Source: Clostridiales bacterium (GTDB taxonomy: Bacteria; Bacillota; Clostridia; Oscillospirales; Butyricicoccaceae). From it: a stretch of DNA of 42,990 nt. A model generated the notes under the pieces. The model did no database searches, was not told the DNA's origin, and saw only the letters and a program-made list of their open reading frames with translations. Each line of letters opens with the position of its first letter. The stretch's first letter is position 1. The stretch lies in contig SFJM01000017.1 of the NCBI GenBank assembly GCA_004555915.1, positions 1 to 42,990 of the forward strand, in the 5' to 3' direction. This document shows positions 16,959-25,471 of the stretch, one piece after another. The position numbers and the translations under genes were made by a program.

Positions 16959-17423
16959 TCCCGGCCATTCAACCAGGTTTGAAGGCTTATTGACAACTCT
17001 CTCTTAATTTTAAACGATCCGCCGGGGAAGGGAATGATCCCCTTCCCCGGATCGGAACAACTGACAATTGGCGAGAATGTATTGAGCCTGACAACACTTC
17101 CTATTCTCTCACGTATTTCTTACCAACTACTGTTTGAAATATCATACTCATTGCATTCTCATGCACATACACTTTTCTCACGTATCCATACTGCGGGTTT
17201 TCCCGCAGTATGGAAAACCTTCAGAGAGCAACGGAAGAACAGGCTGAATCGTTTATTGTATATATGGCATATGGGAACACTTCATTGACAGAAACCGTTC
17301 CGATACTGCCTGAGTTTCTTTAAAAATCCCCAATTCACTATATTTAACACCTTATCCTATTTCCGGCAAAGCCGCCCCAATATGAGCGGGCGGCTTTCCA
17401 ATACCCAAAAGGAGAATACCACT
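16959..17423 (+). other. 465-bp spacer with three strong hairpins before iolB
   Basis: Hairpins: 11-bp CCGGGGAAGGG stem (17022-17032 with 17040-17050); perfect 12-bp stem with TTTT loop (17186-17197 with 17202-17213); 10-bp stem (17368-17377 with 17388-17397) ending just before the iolB ribosome site. None has a proper U tract. TCTCACGTAT occurs twice (about 17107 and 17175). A TTGACA at 16990-16995 has no good -10. I see no gene. It may be a processing or stabilising region that sets the iolD to iolB ratio. Confidence 0.55.
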
Positions 17424-18215
17424 ATGAAATATACCGCAAAGGGCCCCTTTGAGAAGGGCTACAACAAGATGATTTCCGCAGTAGAAAATCCGGAAATGAT
17501 GGGCATGGAATTTGGCGTGGTCTCCATGGCAGCAGGTGATGTCATGAGCTTTGACTATGCACAGGAGGTTGTATATGACCTGCTGAGCGGCGGCGTTACC
17601 TTCAACTGGGAAGGCAAGCTGGAAACGGTTGCACGTAAGGACTGCTTCCATGAGGGCGCAATCCTGCTGCATGTTCCGCAGAATACCGCAGTCACCATCA
17701 CTGCAAATACCGACGCAGAGGTTGCTGTCTGCCGTACCCCGAATGAGCGCACCTTTGCGTCCAGACTGATGCGTCCGGAGGACTGCCTGAGCGCCAATGA
17801 GGAGCGCGGTGCAGGTCAGATGAATGAGTGCTCCACCCGTCTGGTACGCACCTTCTTTGACCGTTCCAACTGCCCGGAGACCAATTTCTTCATCGGTGAA
17901 GTGGTACATTTCCCGGGCAAGTGGTCCTCCTATCCGCCGCACCAGCATGTTGAGCCGGAGATGTACTACTACAAGTTCCTGCCGGAGAACGGCTATGGCC
18001 TGGCAGAGTACGGCGACGATGCATACAAGGTAAAGAACAATGACCTGACCGGTATGCCGGAAAATGTAACCCATTCCCAGGCAGCAGCACCGGGCTATGC
18101 AGAATACTATCTGTGGTGCATCCGCCTGCAGGATGATAAGAACATTGTTACCACGGTTGTACCGGAATATGAGTGGGTAACTGCAGCAGACGCAAAATAT
18201 TTCCCGGAAATCTAA
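17424..18215 (+). CDS. iolB: 5-deoxy-glucuronate isomerase IolB
   Basis: Converts 5-deoxy-D-glucuronate to 2-deoxy-5-keto-D-gluconate. The 263-residue double cupin carries the metal-binding block PPHQHVEPEMYYYKF (His173, His175, Glu179) and the N-terminal half EVVYDLLSGGVTF. ATG 17424 is used because AAAAGGAGAA is about 8 bases upstream; the frame opens earlier inside a hairpin. Length agrees with Bacillus IolB (271). It heads a run of eight same-strand genes. The standard next step would be IolC kinase, which is not in this window. Confidence 0.95.
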   Translation: MKYTAKGPFEKGYNKMISAVENPEMMGMEFGVVSMAAGDVMSFDYAQEVVYDLLSGGVTFNWEGKLETVARKDCFHEGAILLHVPQNTAVTITANTDAEVAVCRTPNERTFASRLMRPEDCLSANEERGAGQMNECSTRLVRTFFDRSNCPETNFFIGEVVHFPGKWSSYPPHQHVEPEMYYYKFLPENGYGLAEYGDDAYKVKNNDLTGMPENVTHSQAAAPGYAEYYLWCIRLQDDKNIVTTVVPEYEWVTAADAKYFPEI

Positions 18216-18229
18216 AGGAGAATGTTACC

Positions 18230-19351
18230 ATGAAAGCATTTCAGCTGATTCCTGCCATCGCAGAATATGAAGATTTTGCTACCTACGCAAAGGAAGCACA
18301 GCTTGGCGAGAGCGATCTGATTCTCACCAATGAATACATTTACAGCCCGGTCATCGAGCGTCTGCAGCTTGGCTGCCAGACCCTGTTCCAGGAGAAGTAT
18401 GGCATGGGCGAACCGACGGATGTCATGGTGGATGCCATTCTCGACGAGCTGCGGGATAAGAACTATGACCGTATCATTGCAGTTGGCGGCGGCACCATCA
18501 TTGATATTGCCAAGGTAATTGCCGTTGCGACCAGCGAAGACCGTGTGGACGACCTGTATGACCGGATGGCTTCTCTGGAAAAGGTACATCCGCTGGTTAT
18601 CGTGCCCACTACCTGTGGTACCGGCAGTGAAGTAACCAACATTTCCATCATCAACCGCACCACCAAGGGCGTCAAGCAGGGTATCGTATCTCCGGCTATG
18701 TTTGCTACGGAAGCAGCCCTGATTCCGGGCATGCTGGCAAGCCTGCCTTATGGCGTATTCGCTACCTCTTCGATTGATGCGATGATCCATGCAGTGGAAT
18801 CCTATCTGAGCCCGAATGCATGTGCCATCAGTGAGCTGTTCTCGGAAAGTGCCCTGCACCTGATTCTGACCGGCTGGCGTGCAGCAGTTGACAATGGCAG
18901 CCGTGATGCATGGAAGAAGTTTGCAGCACGCTTCCTGCGTGCCTCCAACTTTGCCGGCATTGCTTTTGGACATGCAGGCTGTGCAGCAGTACATGCGCTG
19001 AGCTATCCGCTGGGTGGCACACACCACATTCCTCATGGCCAGTCCAACCAGATGATGTTTGCGGATGTTATGCGCAAGTATCAGGAAAAGAAGCCGATCG
19101 GCAAGCTGAACAAGCTGGAAGAGCTGCTGGCAAAGGAACTGGATGTAGAGCCGGTATTTGCTCTGGAAGAGCTGTACAAGCTGATGGACGAAGTTCTGGA
19201 AAAGAAGCCGCTGCATGAAGTAGGCGTTACCACAGATGAACTGCCGGTTTACACAAAGAGCGTACTGGAAACCCAGCAGCGCCTGCTGAACAACAACTAT
19301 GTGGAGCTGACAGAAGAGGATATTCTGGATATTTACAGCAAGGCATTTTAA
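18230..19351 (+). CDS. 4hbD: 4-hydroxybutyrate dehydrogenase-like iron-containing alcohol dehydrogenase
   Basis: A 373-residue group III (Fe-dependent) alcohol dehydrogenase. It has the NAD site AVGGGTIIDIAK at 84-95, PTTCGTGSE at 126-134 and metal ligands D183, H187, H255 and H269, with spacing like FucO. Close relatives reduce succinate semialdehyde to 4-hydroxybutyrate. ATG 18230 has AAAGGAG 9 bases upstream and follows iolB by 14 bp, so the two are co-translated from one message. Followed by CoA-transferase and 4-hydroxybutyryl-CoA dehydratase genes. In this setting the true aldehyde may be 3-hydroxy-4-oxobutanoate derived from inositol; that is hypothesis. Confidence 0.87.
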   Translation: MKAFQLIPAIAEYEDFATYAKEAQLGESDLILTNEYIYSPVIERLQLGCQTLFQEKYGMGEPTDVMVDAILDELRDKNYDRIIAVGGGTIIDIAKVIAVATSEDRVDDLYDRMASLEKVHPLVIVPTTCGTGSEVTNISIINRTTKGVKQGIVSPAMFATEAALIPGMLASLPYGVFATSSIDAMIHAVESYLSPNACAISELFSESALHLILTGWRAAVDNGSRDAWKKFAARFLRASNFAGIAFGHAGCAAVHALSYPLGGTHHIPHGQSNQMMFADVMRKYQEKKPIGKLNKLEELLAKELDVEPVFALEELYKLMDEVLEKKPLHEVGVTTDELPVYTKSVLETQQRLLNNNYVELTEEDILDIYSKAF

Positions 19352-19394
19352 TTCATATAACATTGCATGATGGGTGATACAATCCTTTCTCCGT

Positions 19395-19437
19395 CTGCGC
19401 TGTCGGCGCACCCGGCTCCCTCTCCGGAGGGAGCCGG
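19395..19437. repeat. Paired palindromes resembling a dispersed intergenic repeat
   Basis: TGCGC-tgtcg-GCGCA (19395-19409) is followed by a perfect 10-bp palindrome CCGGCTCCCT/AGGGAGCCGG (19412-19421 with 19428-19437). A small hairpin followed by a larger CTCCC/GGGAG hairpin recalls the short palindromic repeats common between genes of gut Clostridia. Only one copy is visible here, so the repeat call rests on resemblance. Confidence 0.4.
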
Positions 19438-19486
19438 ATCGGGGAAGCCGGGGATGAACCGGCAGATTGTAACAGAGAGGAGCGAC

Positions 19487-19612
19487 ATGGGTATGAAGCT
19501 GATGGAAAACAGGTGGATACTTGTCGCAATTTTGATTGTCTTTCTTGCGGTATGGACCTACCTCTCCTACACCCGTGGATTTTTACCGCAAAATTATTTC
19601 CCGGTTTACTGA
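19487..19612 (+). CDS. Small single-pass membrane protein in the C4-CoA operon
   Basis: A 41-residue ORF with one hydrophobic segment (WILVAILIVFLAVWTYL) and a short polar tail ending in PVY. AGAGAGG is 6 bases before ATG 19487; a second in-frame ATG lies two codons later. It is placed 34 bp before the CoA-transferase gene on the same strand. The upstream part of the open frame runs through the palindromic repeat and is not considered coding. No family recognised. It could anchor a soluble enzyme to the membrane or be a chance ORF; the good ribosome site and clean helix favour a real gene. Confidence 0.5.
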   Translation: MGMKLMENRWILVAILIVFLAVWTYLSYTRGFLPQNYFPVY

Positions 19613-19646
19613 TTCAGCGTGACCGAAGAAAGAAGGTTGGATATAT

Positions 19647-20954
19647 ATGGAATGGCAGCAGTATTATAAAGAGCATACCATGACACCGGAAGAGGCCGTT
19701 TCCAAAATTCAGGATGGCGACCGCGTTATGCTCGGCCACGCAGTAGGTGAGCCGATTATCTTCCAGCGTACGATGGCACGGATGGCAGAACAGTTCCACA
19801 ATGTTGAGGTAGCGCACATGGTATACCTCGGCTCCGGCGAATATTTGCAGCCGGGAATGGAATCGCATTTCCGCCACAATGCCCTGTTTGTCGGCGCACC
19901 GGCACGCAAGGCGATCGCAGAAAACCGTGCAGATTATACACCGGCATTTTTCTCCGATGTACCGATTATGATTCGGAACGGAGAGCTGCCGATTGACGTA
20001 TTTGCATTTACCTGCTCTCCTCCGGATGAGAAGGGCTTCGTTTCCATTGGTCTGTCCTGTGACTATGGCTGGCAGGCAATCAAGTCCGCAAAGACGGTTA
20101 TTGCAGAGGTCAATCCGAACATGCCGCGCACCTTTGGTGAGAGCTTTGTGCATGTAACAGACATTGATGGGTTCATGTGCTCCTGGGAGCCGCTGCCGGA
20201 ATCCAAGCCGGGCAAGATCAGCGACGAGGACCGCCAGATCGGTAAATACATTGCAGATCTGGTACATGACGGTGACTGTCTGCAGCTTGGCATCGGTGCA
20301 GTACCGGATGCAGTGCTTTCCTTCCTTGGAGACAAGAAAAACCTCGGCATTCATTCCGAGATGATTTCCGACGGCGTTCTGCCGCTGCTGGAAAGCGGTG
20401 TCATCAATGGACAGGCCAAGCAGCGTGACGTAGGCCGTGTCTGCGTTACCTTCCTGATGGGCTCCCGCAAGCTGTATGACTATGTAGACAACAACCCGAT
20501 CATCAAAATGCTTCCGGTTGATGTGTGCAACAATCCGGCTGTGATTTCCCAGAATGATAATGTTGTATCCATCAATTCCTGTGTACAGGTTGACCTGCAG
20601 GGTCAGGTTTGTGCAGAGGCAATTGGTCTGCGCCAGATTTCCGGTATCGGCGGACAGATGGACTTTGTCCGCGGTGCAAACCTGTCCAAGGGTGGACGCT
20701 CCATCATTGCGCTGCATTCTGCAACCAAGGATTTGTCGGAATCCAAGATTGTACCGACCATTACCACCGGCGGTCCGGTAACCACCAGCCGCTGTGATGT
20801 CAACTATATTGTCACAGAATACGGTGTTGCACAGCTGCGTGGACAGACCCTGCGGGAACGTGCCAAGCGCCTGATTGCCGTTGCTCATCCGAAGTTCCGT
20901 GCGGAGCTGGCAGAAGAGTATACAAAGCGTTTCGGTGAAACGCTTGATATATAA
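19647..20954 (+). CDS. abfT: 4-hydroxybutyrate CoA-transferase-like protein
   Basis: A 435-residue family I CoA-transferase of the AbfT/Cat2 type, which moves CoA from acetyl-CoA or butyryl-CoA to 4-hydroxybutyrate. The catalytic Glu is E238 in GIHSEMISDG, the same position as reported for the Clostridium aminobutyricum enzyme. The glycine-rich LQLGIGAVPDAV precedes it. AGAAGG lies 10 bases before ATG 19647. Position between the dehydrogenase and the dehydratase supports a three-step module. Substrate could be a 3,4-dihydroxybutanoate if the inositol link is correct. Confidence 0.88.
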   Translation: MEWQQYYKEHTMTPEEAVSKIQDGDRVMLGHAVGEPIIFQRTMARMAEQFHNVEVAHMVYLGSGEYLQPGMESHFRHNALFVGAPARKAIAENRADYTPAFFSDVPIMIRNGELPIDVFAFTCSPPDEKGFVSIGLSCDYGWQAIKSAKTVIAEVNPNMPRTFGESFVHVTDIDGFMCSWEPLPESKPGKISDEDRQIGKYIADLVHDGDCLQLGIGAVPDAVLSFLGDKKNLGIHSEMISDGVLPLLESGVINGQAKQRDVGRVCVTFLMGSRKLYDYVDNNPIIKMLPVDVCNNPAVISQNDNVVSINSCVQVDLQGQVCAEAIGLRQISGIGGQMDFVRGANLSKGGRSIIALHSATKDLSESKIVPTITTGGPVTTSRCDVNYIVTEYGVAQLRGQTLRERAKRLIAVAHPKFRAELAEEYTKRFGETLDI

Positions 20955-20980
20955 ACAGAGAGAAAGAAGGCAGAACAACA

Positions 20981-22426
20981 ATGATGACAAAAGAACAGTA
21001 CATCGAATCCCTGCGCAAGCTGAATCTGAATCTGTATCGCATGGGCGAGAAGGTTGAGAATGTAGTGGATGATCCGATTGTCCGTCCGTCCCTGAACTCC
21101 TTTGCCGCTACCTATGAGCTGGCAGAGAATCCGGAGTATGAGGATCTGATGACTGCAACCTCCAACCTGACTGGCAAGAAGGTAAACCGTTTTACCCATC
21201 TGCACCAGTCCACCGATGACCTGATTAAGAAGGTTAAGATGCAGCGTCTGCTGGGTCAGAAGACTGCAGCATGCTTCCAGCGTTGTGTAGGCATGGACGC
21301 AGCAAATGCTGTTTATTCCGCTACCTATGAGACCGACCAGGCATGCGGCACCAAGTACCATGAGAACTTTGTCAAGTTCTGGACCCAGGTACAGGAAAAT
21401 GACTGGGGCGTAGACGGTGCAATGACCGACGTCAAGGGCGACCGTGGCCTGTCCCCGTCCAAGCAGGCTGATCCGGACCTGTTCCTGCATGTTGTAGAGC
21501 GTACCCCGGAAGGCGTTTACGTTACCGGCGCAAAGGCACATCAGACCGGTTACCTGAACAGCCATTATGTTCTGGTTATGCCGACCATCTCCATGCGTGA
21601 GGGCGATGAGGATTACGCCATTTCCTTTGCATGTCCGACGGATGCAGAAGGCATCACCCTGATTCTGGGCCGTCAGTCCTGCGATACCCGTAAGACCGAG
21701 GAGTACAACGACATCGACGTTGGCAACAAGGTATACGGCGGCCACGAAGTGCTGGTTATCTTCGACCGCGTATTCATTCCGAATGACATGATCTTCCTCA
21801 ATGGCGAGGTAGAATTTGCCGGCATGATCGTTGAGCGCTTCGCAGGCTACCACAGACAGTCCTACGGCGGCTGCAAGGTTGGTGTAGGCGACGTCCTGAT
21901 CGGCGCTACCCAGCTGGCTGTTGAGATGGCAGGCTGCCAGAAGGCATCCCATGTCAAGGACAAGATCATTGAGATGATTCATCTGAATGAAACCCTGTAT
22001 GCATGCGGCATTGCATGTTCTTCCCAGGGCAGCAAGACCCAGTCCGGCAACTATCTGATTGACCTGCTGCTGGCGAACGTCTGCAAGCAGAATGTTACCC
22101 GCTTCCCGTATGAGATTGCACGTCTGGCACAGGATCTGGCAGGCGGCCTGATGGTAACCCAGCCGTCCGAGGCAGATTACCGCAACCCGGTAACCCATGA
22201 TTACATCGAGAAGTACCTGAAGGGCGTTGCTTCCGTTCCGACCGAGGATCGTATGCGTGTTCTGCGTCTGATCGAGAACATGACCATGGGTACTGCAGCT
22301 GTCGGCTATCTGCCGGAGTCCATGCATGGTGCAGGCTCTCCGCAGGCACAGCGCATCATGATTTCCCGTCAGGGCAATCTGGCTATGAAGAAGCAGCTGG
22401 CAAAGGCAATTGCACGGATTGATTGA
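20981..22426 (+). CDS. abfD: 4-hydroxybutyryl-CoA dehydratase / vinylacetyl-CoA isomerase
   Basis: A 481-residue flavin and [4Fe-4S] radical dehydratase that converts 4-hydroxybutyryl-CoA to crotonyl-CoA. Cluster ligands C98, C102, H291 and C298 have the same spacing as C99/C103/H292/C299 of the C. aminobutyricum enzyme, including YHRQSYGGCK, so it should be active. The enzyme is oxygen-sensitive, which implies an anaerobe. Two ATG codons occur at 20981 and 20984. It lies 26 bp after the CoA-transferase. Crotonyl-CoA would feed butyrate formation; no butyryl-CoA dehydrogenase is in the window. Confidence 0.95.
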   Translation: MMTKEQYIESLRKLNLNLYRMGEKVENVVDDPIVRPSLNSFAATYELAENPEYEDLMTATSNLTGKKVNRFTHLHQSTDDLIKKVKMQRLLGQKTAACFQRCVGMDAANAVYSATYETDQACGTKYHENFVKFWTQVQENDWGVDGAMTDVKGDRGLSPSKQADPDLFLHVVERTPEGVYVTGAKAHQTGYLNSHYVLVMPTISMREGDEDYAISFACPTDAEGITLILGRQSCDTRKTEEYNDIDVGNKVYGGHEVLVIFDRVFIPNDMIFLNGEVEFAGMIVERFAGYHRQSYGGCKVGVGDVLIGATQLAVEMAGCQKASHVKDKIIEMIHLNETLYACGIACSSQGSKTQSGNYLIDLLLANVCKQNVTRFPYEIARLAQDLAGGLMVTQPSEADYRNPVTHDYIEKYLKGVASVPTEDRMRVLRLIENMTMGTAAVGYLPESMHGAGSPQAQRIMISRQGNLAMKKQLAKAIARID

Positions 22427-22545
22427 GCATGGTAATGTTGTTCCCTTAGGATAGGTTCTGCCGTACCGGTCTGGCAGGACGGCAGAGCCGGGATAAAGGG
22501 AATGCATATATTTGTTCTGCTCCGGCAGGATGAAACAGGAAGGAA

Positions 22546-22577
22546 AAGCCCGTCCGGCAGAATATGCGGGCGGGCTT
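22546..22577 (+). other. Intercistronic hairpin before transketolase
   Basis: An 11-bp stem (22546-22556 with 22567-22577) ends 13 bp before the ribosome site of the next gene. A second stem TCTGCCGT/ACGGCAGA lies at about 22457-22486. Neither has a U tract, so they look like mRNA-stabilising or processing structures rather than terminators. Confidence 0.5.
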
Positions 22578-22602
22578 CCGTTTGGTAAAAAAGGAGGACA
22601 TT

Positions 22603-23454
22603 ATGGATAAAAAGCAGAAGATGCAGGAACTGCGTGTTTTTGCCGCTGAAATCCGTCTGGAAACACTGAAGGTAATCGCATCCCGCGGCTTCGGTCATGT
22701 GGGCGGTTCCATGTCCATGGCAGATGCCATGGCAGTGCTGTATGGCGAGGTCATGAACATTGACCCGAAAAACCCGCGCTGGGAAGATCGTGACTGGTTT
22801 GTCCTGTCCAAGGGACATGGCGGCCCGGTTATGTATGCAACTCTGGGTCTGAAGGGCTATTACCCGATGGAAAGTGCTTATACACTGAATCAGCCGAACA
22901 CCAAGTTCCCGTCTCATACCGACCGCACCATGACAACAGGTGTGGATCTGACCACCGGTTCCCTGGGTCAGGGCATGAGTGAAGCAGTAGGCGCAGCACT
23001 GGGCAACAAGGTACAGGGCAAGAGCAGCCATGTATTCGTTGCCATCGGCGATGGCGAAGCAGATGAGGGCGAAATCTGGGAGGCAGCACAGTTTGCGGCA
23101 CATTACCAGCTGGATAACCTGATCTGCCTGGTGGATGACAACAAGCGTCAGCTGGATGGTGCAGTGGCAGATGTCATGAGCCATGGCAAGGGCATCGGTG
23201 CAAAATTTGACGCCTTCGGCTGGGATGTCATCAATGTAGAGGATGGCAACGATGTGGAGCAGATTTATGATGCGGTACAGGAGGCTTATAAGACAAAGAA
23301 CAAGCCGATTGCACTGATCCTGAATACCAAGAAGGGCAAGGGCGCAACCTTTGCCGAGCCGTCCGGTGCACATTCCTCGCAGCCGACACAGGAGCAGTGG
23401 GATGAAGCCATTGCAGCGGCAGAAGCAGCACTGGCAGAAATCCGTGGAAAGTAA
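22603..23454 (+). CDS. Transketolase, N-terminal (ThDP-binding) subunit
   Basis: A 283-residue half-transketolase. It has GHVGGS (31-36), SKGHGGP (69-75), the ThDP/Mg motif GDGEADEGE at 149-157 with N180, and LTTGSLGQGMSEAVGAA. Transketolase moves a two-carbon ketol unit between sugars. Split transketolases are common in Clostridia, and the partner follows 14 bp later. AAGGAGG is 5-6 bases before ATG 22603. Being inside an inositol operon is unusual: this subunit could use 2-deoxy-5-keto-gluconate as donor, a 2-keto sugar when numbered from C6. Confidence 0.92.
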   Translation: MDKKQKMQELRVFAAEIRLETLKVIASRGFGHVGGSMSMADAMAVLYGEVMNIDPKNPRWEDRDWFVLSKGHGGPVMYATLGLKGYYPMESAYTLNQPNTKFPSHTDRTMTTGVDLTTGSLGQGMSEAVGAALGNKVQGKSSHVFVAIGDGEADEGEIWEAAQFAAHYQLDNLICLVDDNKRQLDGAVADVMSHGKGIGAKFDAFGWDVINVEDGNDVEQIYDAVQEAYKTKNKPIALILNTKKGKGATFAEPSGAHSSQPTQEQWDEAIAAAEAALAEIRGK

Positions 23455-23468
23455 GGAGGGAAAGAATC

Positions 23469-24437
23469 ATGAGCTATACACTGATTGGCAAGCATGAGAA
23501 GGACAGCCGTGCAAACCGTGACGGCTATGTATCCGCAATGCTGGAGCTGATGGAGCAGGACAGCAGCATCGTACATATTGACTGTGACCTGATGGGTTGT
23601 ATCAATACCGGAAAGCTGCAGAAGGCTTTCCCGAATCAGACCTTTAACGCAGGCATTGCAGAGCAGAATGCCATGGGCGTGGCAGCCGGCATGGCAGCAA
23701 CCGGACTCAAGGCATTTATCCATTCCTTTGGATGCTTTGCAGCACGCAGAGCGTTTGACCAGGCATTCCTGTCTGCTGGTTATTCCCGTCTGCCGGTACA
23801 TGTCATCGGTTCTGACCCGGGCGTATGCGCAGCATTCAACGGTGCAACCCATATGCCGTTTGAGGACTGTGCCCTGTACATGACGGTTCCCAATGCCATT
23901 GTCATTGATTCCTGCGATTACGCACAGACCTATGCACTGACCAAGCAGCTGGCAAAGCAGCCGGAAATTTCCTATATGCGTCTGATCCGTAAGGGCTTCA
24001 CCACCGTATATGCAGACGGCTCCGATTTTGAAATCGGCAAGGGCGTGACCCTGCGTGACGGTACGGACGTAACCATCATTGCTTCCGGTATTCTGGTCGA
24101 CGAAGCACTGAAGGCAGAGGAAGCACTGGCAGCAAAGGGCGTTTCCGCACGTGTCATTGACATGCATACCTGGAAGCCGCTGGATGAGGAGCTGGTCATC
24201 AAGGCAGCAAAGGAAACCGGTGCCATTGTAACCGCAGAAAACCATCAGGTTTCCTGTGGCCTGGGCTCTGCAGTTGCCAATGTCCTGGTAGAAAAGTACC
24301 TGGTTCCGCAGGAGCGTGTGGGCATCCAGAACCGTTTCGGACAGGTTGGCCCGCAGGATTTCCTGATGAAGGAATACAACCTGACTGCAGACGATATTGT
24401 TGCTGCTGCAGAAAAGGCAATTGCCCGCAAGGGATAA
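23469..24437 (+). CDS. Transketolase, C-terminal subunit
   Basis: A 322-residue partner with the pyrimidine-binding domain (GIAEQNAMGVAAGMAATG, catalytic E65) and the C-terminal transketolase domain (SARVIDMHTWKPLDEELV). Together with the previous gene it makes a complete enzyme. AAGGAGG lies just before ATG 23469. The set of donor-pocket residues cannot be judged without alignment. 1-deoxyxylulose-5-phosphate synthase-like alternatives are less likely because the two-gene layout and lengths match split transketolases. Confidence 0.92.
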   Translation: MSYTLIGKHEKDSRANRDGYVSAMLELMEQDSSIVHIDCDLMGCINTGKLQKAFPNQTFNAGIAEQNAMGVAAGMAATGLKAFIHSFGCFAARRAFDQAFLSAGYSRLPVHVIGSDPGVCAAFNGATHMPFEDCALYMTVPNAIVIDSCDYAQTYALTKQLAKQPEISYMRLIRKGFTTVYADGSDFEIGKGVTLRDGTDVTIIASGILVDEALKAEEALAAKGVSARVIDMHTWKPLDEELVIKAAKETGAIVTAENHQVSCGLGSAVANVLVEKYLVPQERVGIQNRFGQVGPQDFLMKEYNLTADDIVAAAEKAIARKG

Positions 24438-24480
24438 GTTTCGCTTTAACCATATTACCATATATCGTTCCAATGGCCTG

Positions 24481-24506
24481 CTGGACATCACATTTGTGGT
24501 GTCCAG
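24481..24506 (+). other. Intercistronic hairpin before EamA gene
   Basis: An 11-bp stem (24481-24491 with 24496-24506, one G-T pair) with loop ATTT, followed by TGGTCTTTA. The U tract is weak, so read-through into the EamA gene is likely. Confidence 0.5.
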
Positions 24507-24545
24507 TGGTCTTTATCCGGCGGTTTGGAAAGAGGAAAACAATCC

Positions 24546-25466
24546 ATGGGACAACATCAAGGACGGACCCCTGTCCGGTATATCCTGTACCTGGTGGTCG
24601 CCATTCTGGCATTCAGCAGCTTTGAGACCGTCAGCAAGCCGACAGCTGCATTTATTTCACCCGCACAGCTGACCTTTTACCGGTTCCTGATTGGCGGGTG
24701 CATGTTGCTGCCGTTTGCACGGCGACAGCAGAAACAGCAGAACATCCGGCTGGGAGCAAAGGATTATTTGAAATTTGCAGGACTGGGCTTTTGTCTGGTC
24801 TGCGTCAGCCTGAATCTGGCGCAATACGGCATTACCTATGCCAATGCCAGCATGTCTGCTGTAATTTTCAGTGCGAATCCGCTGTTTACTACCCTGTTCG
24901 CCGCGTTGATTTTAAAGGAAGCCATCAGCTGGAGAAAGCTGCTGGGGCTTGGGATTGGCATTGTGGGACTGGTTACCACCTGTCTGCATCTGTTCGGACA
25001 GGAGCGGGCAGATGGCAGGTTTCTGTTCGGCATTGTCCTGATTGTGACCGGTATGCTTGCTTTTGCGCTGTACACCGTATGCAGTAAGGCGGTTTCCGGC
25101 ACCTGCGGCAGCATTGTGACGATTACCTGGTCCTCCATCCTCGGCGCACTGCTCATGATACCGATTCTGGTTTCCGGGAACGGGAACAACCCGTTTGCGT
25201 TCCAGCTGTCCGCCATTGTACCGGAATTTTTGTATCTTTGCCTGATCGGTACAGCGCTGGCATATTACTGCTATTTTGACGCGATTGCGCATGTCAGTAC
25301 GGGACTGGGCTCCATGAGCTTTTTTATCAAGCCGGGGCTGGCCAGCCTGCTGTGCGCGGTCGTGCTGGGAGAGCCGATCACGGCCAATATCATCATCGGC
25401 ATTATCCTGATCCTGTGCGGACTGGCAGTCTCTCTTCGCACGGGAAAACAGAAAACAAAAACATAA
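24546..25466 (+). CDS. EamA/DMT family transporter
   Basis: A 306-residue membrane protein with about ten helices and two EamA repeats (residues about 15-145 and 165-300). PAQLTFYRFLIGG and the later AYYCYFDAIAHVSTGLGSM are typical. AAAGAGG is 10 bases before ATG 24546. It is the last gene of the iolB operon, followed by a terminator. EamA proteins export or import small metabolites; here it may release or take up an acid made by the pathway. Substrate is unknown. Confidence 0.87.
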   Translation: MGQHQGRTPVRYILYLVVAILAFSSFETVSKPTAAFISPAQLTFYRFLIGGCMLLPFARRQQKQQNIRLGAKDYLKFAGLGFCLVCVSLNLAQYGITYANASMSAVIFSANPLFTTLFAALILKEAISWRKLLGLGIGIVGLVTTCLHLFGQERADGRFLFGIVLIVTGMLAFALYTVCSKAVSGTCGSIVTITWSSILGALLMIPILVSGNGNNPFAFQLSAIVPEFLYLCLIGTALAYYCYFDAIAHVSTGLGSMSFFIKPGLASLLCAVVLGEPITANIIIGIILILCGLAVSLRTGKQKTKT

Positions 25467-25471
25467 AAACC

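Noticed and set aside
20885..22507. A 540-codon minus-strand frame opposite abfD
   Set aside because: Same codon-bias artefact; abfD has all its catalytic ligands in the plus frame.
22603..24437. Reading the two-gene transketolase as 1-deoxyxylulose-5-phosphate synthase or acetoin dehydrogenase
   Set aside because: The lengths, the GDGEADEGE motif and the GIAEQN partner in this order are those of split transketolases.
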